A stretch of DNA of 6,076 bases from Micrococcaceae bacterium UBA7136 (lineage in GTDB: Bacteria; Actinomycetota; Actinomycetes; Actinomycetales; Micrococcaceae), in assembly GCA_002492045.1 (NCBI GenBank), contig DKXC01000111.1, positions 1 to 6,076 of the forward strand, in the 5' to 3' direction. The position numbers were made by a program, and so were the translations under genes. Positions 5,995 through 6,076 of this stretch are shown piece after piece. The number at the start of each line of letters is the position of its first letter. Within the stretch, counting starts at the first letter, position 1. A model generated the notes under the pieces. That model was not told the DNA's origin and ran no database searches. It worked only from the letters and a program-made list of their open reading frames with translations.

Positions 5995-6076
5995 CTACTC
6001 TACCATCTTTGGGCGGGTTTCCCAGAAAGCAACCGCTGAGGCAGCCGCAACATTCAAAGAATCCACCCCCCGGCTC
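5995..6076 (-). CDS. TrmH/SpoU-family RNA methyltransferase, C-terminal end only
   Basis: Only the last 26 codons and the TAG stop (5995-5997) are inside the window; the rest lies past the right edge. The fragment contains GVDSLNVAAASAVAFWE, which matches the last conserved motif of SpoU (SPOUT-class) 2'-O-ribose methyltransferases: Ser-Leu-Asn-Val in the knot that binds S-adenosylmethionine, followed by the Ala-rich final helix. These enzymes methylate a ribose in tRNA or 23S rRNA. The target and exact subfamily cannot be told from this piece. It lies upstream of rpmE2 in the same direction, and no terminator is evident between them. Confidence 0.8.
   Translation of the reverse strand, partial: SRGVDSLNVAAASAVAFWETRPKMVE

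Noticed and set aside
1..6076. A defence system, mobile element or prophage border at the tRNA gene
   Set aside because: There is no integrase, transposase, terminal inverted repeat, repeated tRNA 3' end or CRISPR-like repeat in the window; the genes flanking the tRNA are core chromosomal genes.

Overview
The window reads as ordinary chromosomal DNA from an actinobacterium (Actinomycetota). The evidence is the actinobacterial form of aminopeptidase N (about 880 residues, N-terminal NLTREEA), a class II tRNA-Leu without an encoded CCA, GTG starts on two of the five protein genes, and a LytR-CpsA-Psr (LCP) wall-assembly protein. Base composition looks moderate to high GC (not computed). Genus cannot be fixed from this window; a Micrococcales or Actinomycetales member of medium GC would fit, but that is a guess.

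Layout, left to right: tRNA-Leu(GAG) on the minus strand with a good promoter (TTGCGT-17-TATAGT), divergent from pepN (plus strand, 248-2893), an M1 zinc aminopeptidase whose mRNA may be leaderless. After a nested inverted repeat comes a separately promoted plus-strand gene (3030-4196) for a two-part soluble protein with HIRAN-like sequence and a C-terminal membrane hairpin. A strong hairpin at 4241-4274 separates it from the convergent minus-strand LCP gene (4308-5468). Upstream of that gene lie its 5' leader, a putative -10 box and the terminator of rpmE2. rpmE2 (5639-5896, minus) encodes the cysteine-free type B ribosomal protein L31, and the window ends inside a TrmH/SpoU-type RNA methyltransferase gene, also minus, of which only the last 26 codons are present.

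The genes do not form one pathway. tRNA-Leu, L31 and the RNA methyltransferase belong to translation, PepN to peptide turnover, and the LCP protein to attachment of glycopolymers to peptidoglycan. The HIRAN-like membrane protein has no assigned role. Each coding unit appears to be its own transcript, except that the methyltransferase gene and rpmE2 may be co-transcribed. I found no insertion sequence, prophage, CRISPR array or defence cassette. The most notable points are the membrane-tethered, internally duplicated HIRAN-like protein and an EF-hand-like calcium-loop motif in the extracytoplasmic linker of the LCP protein.
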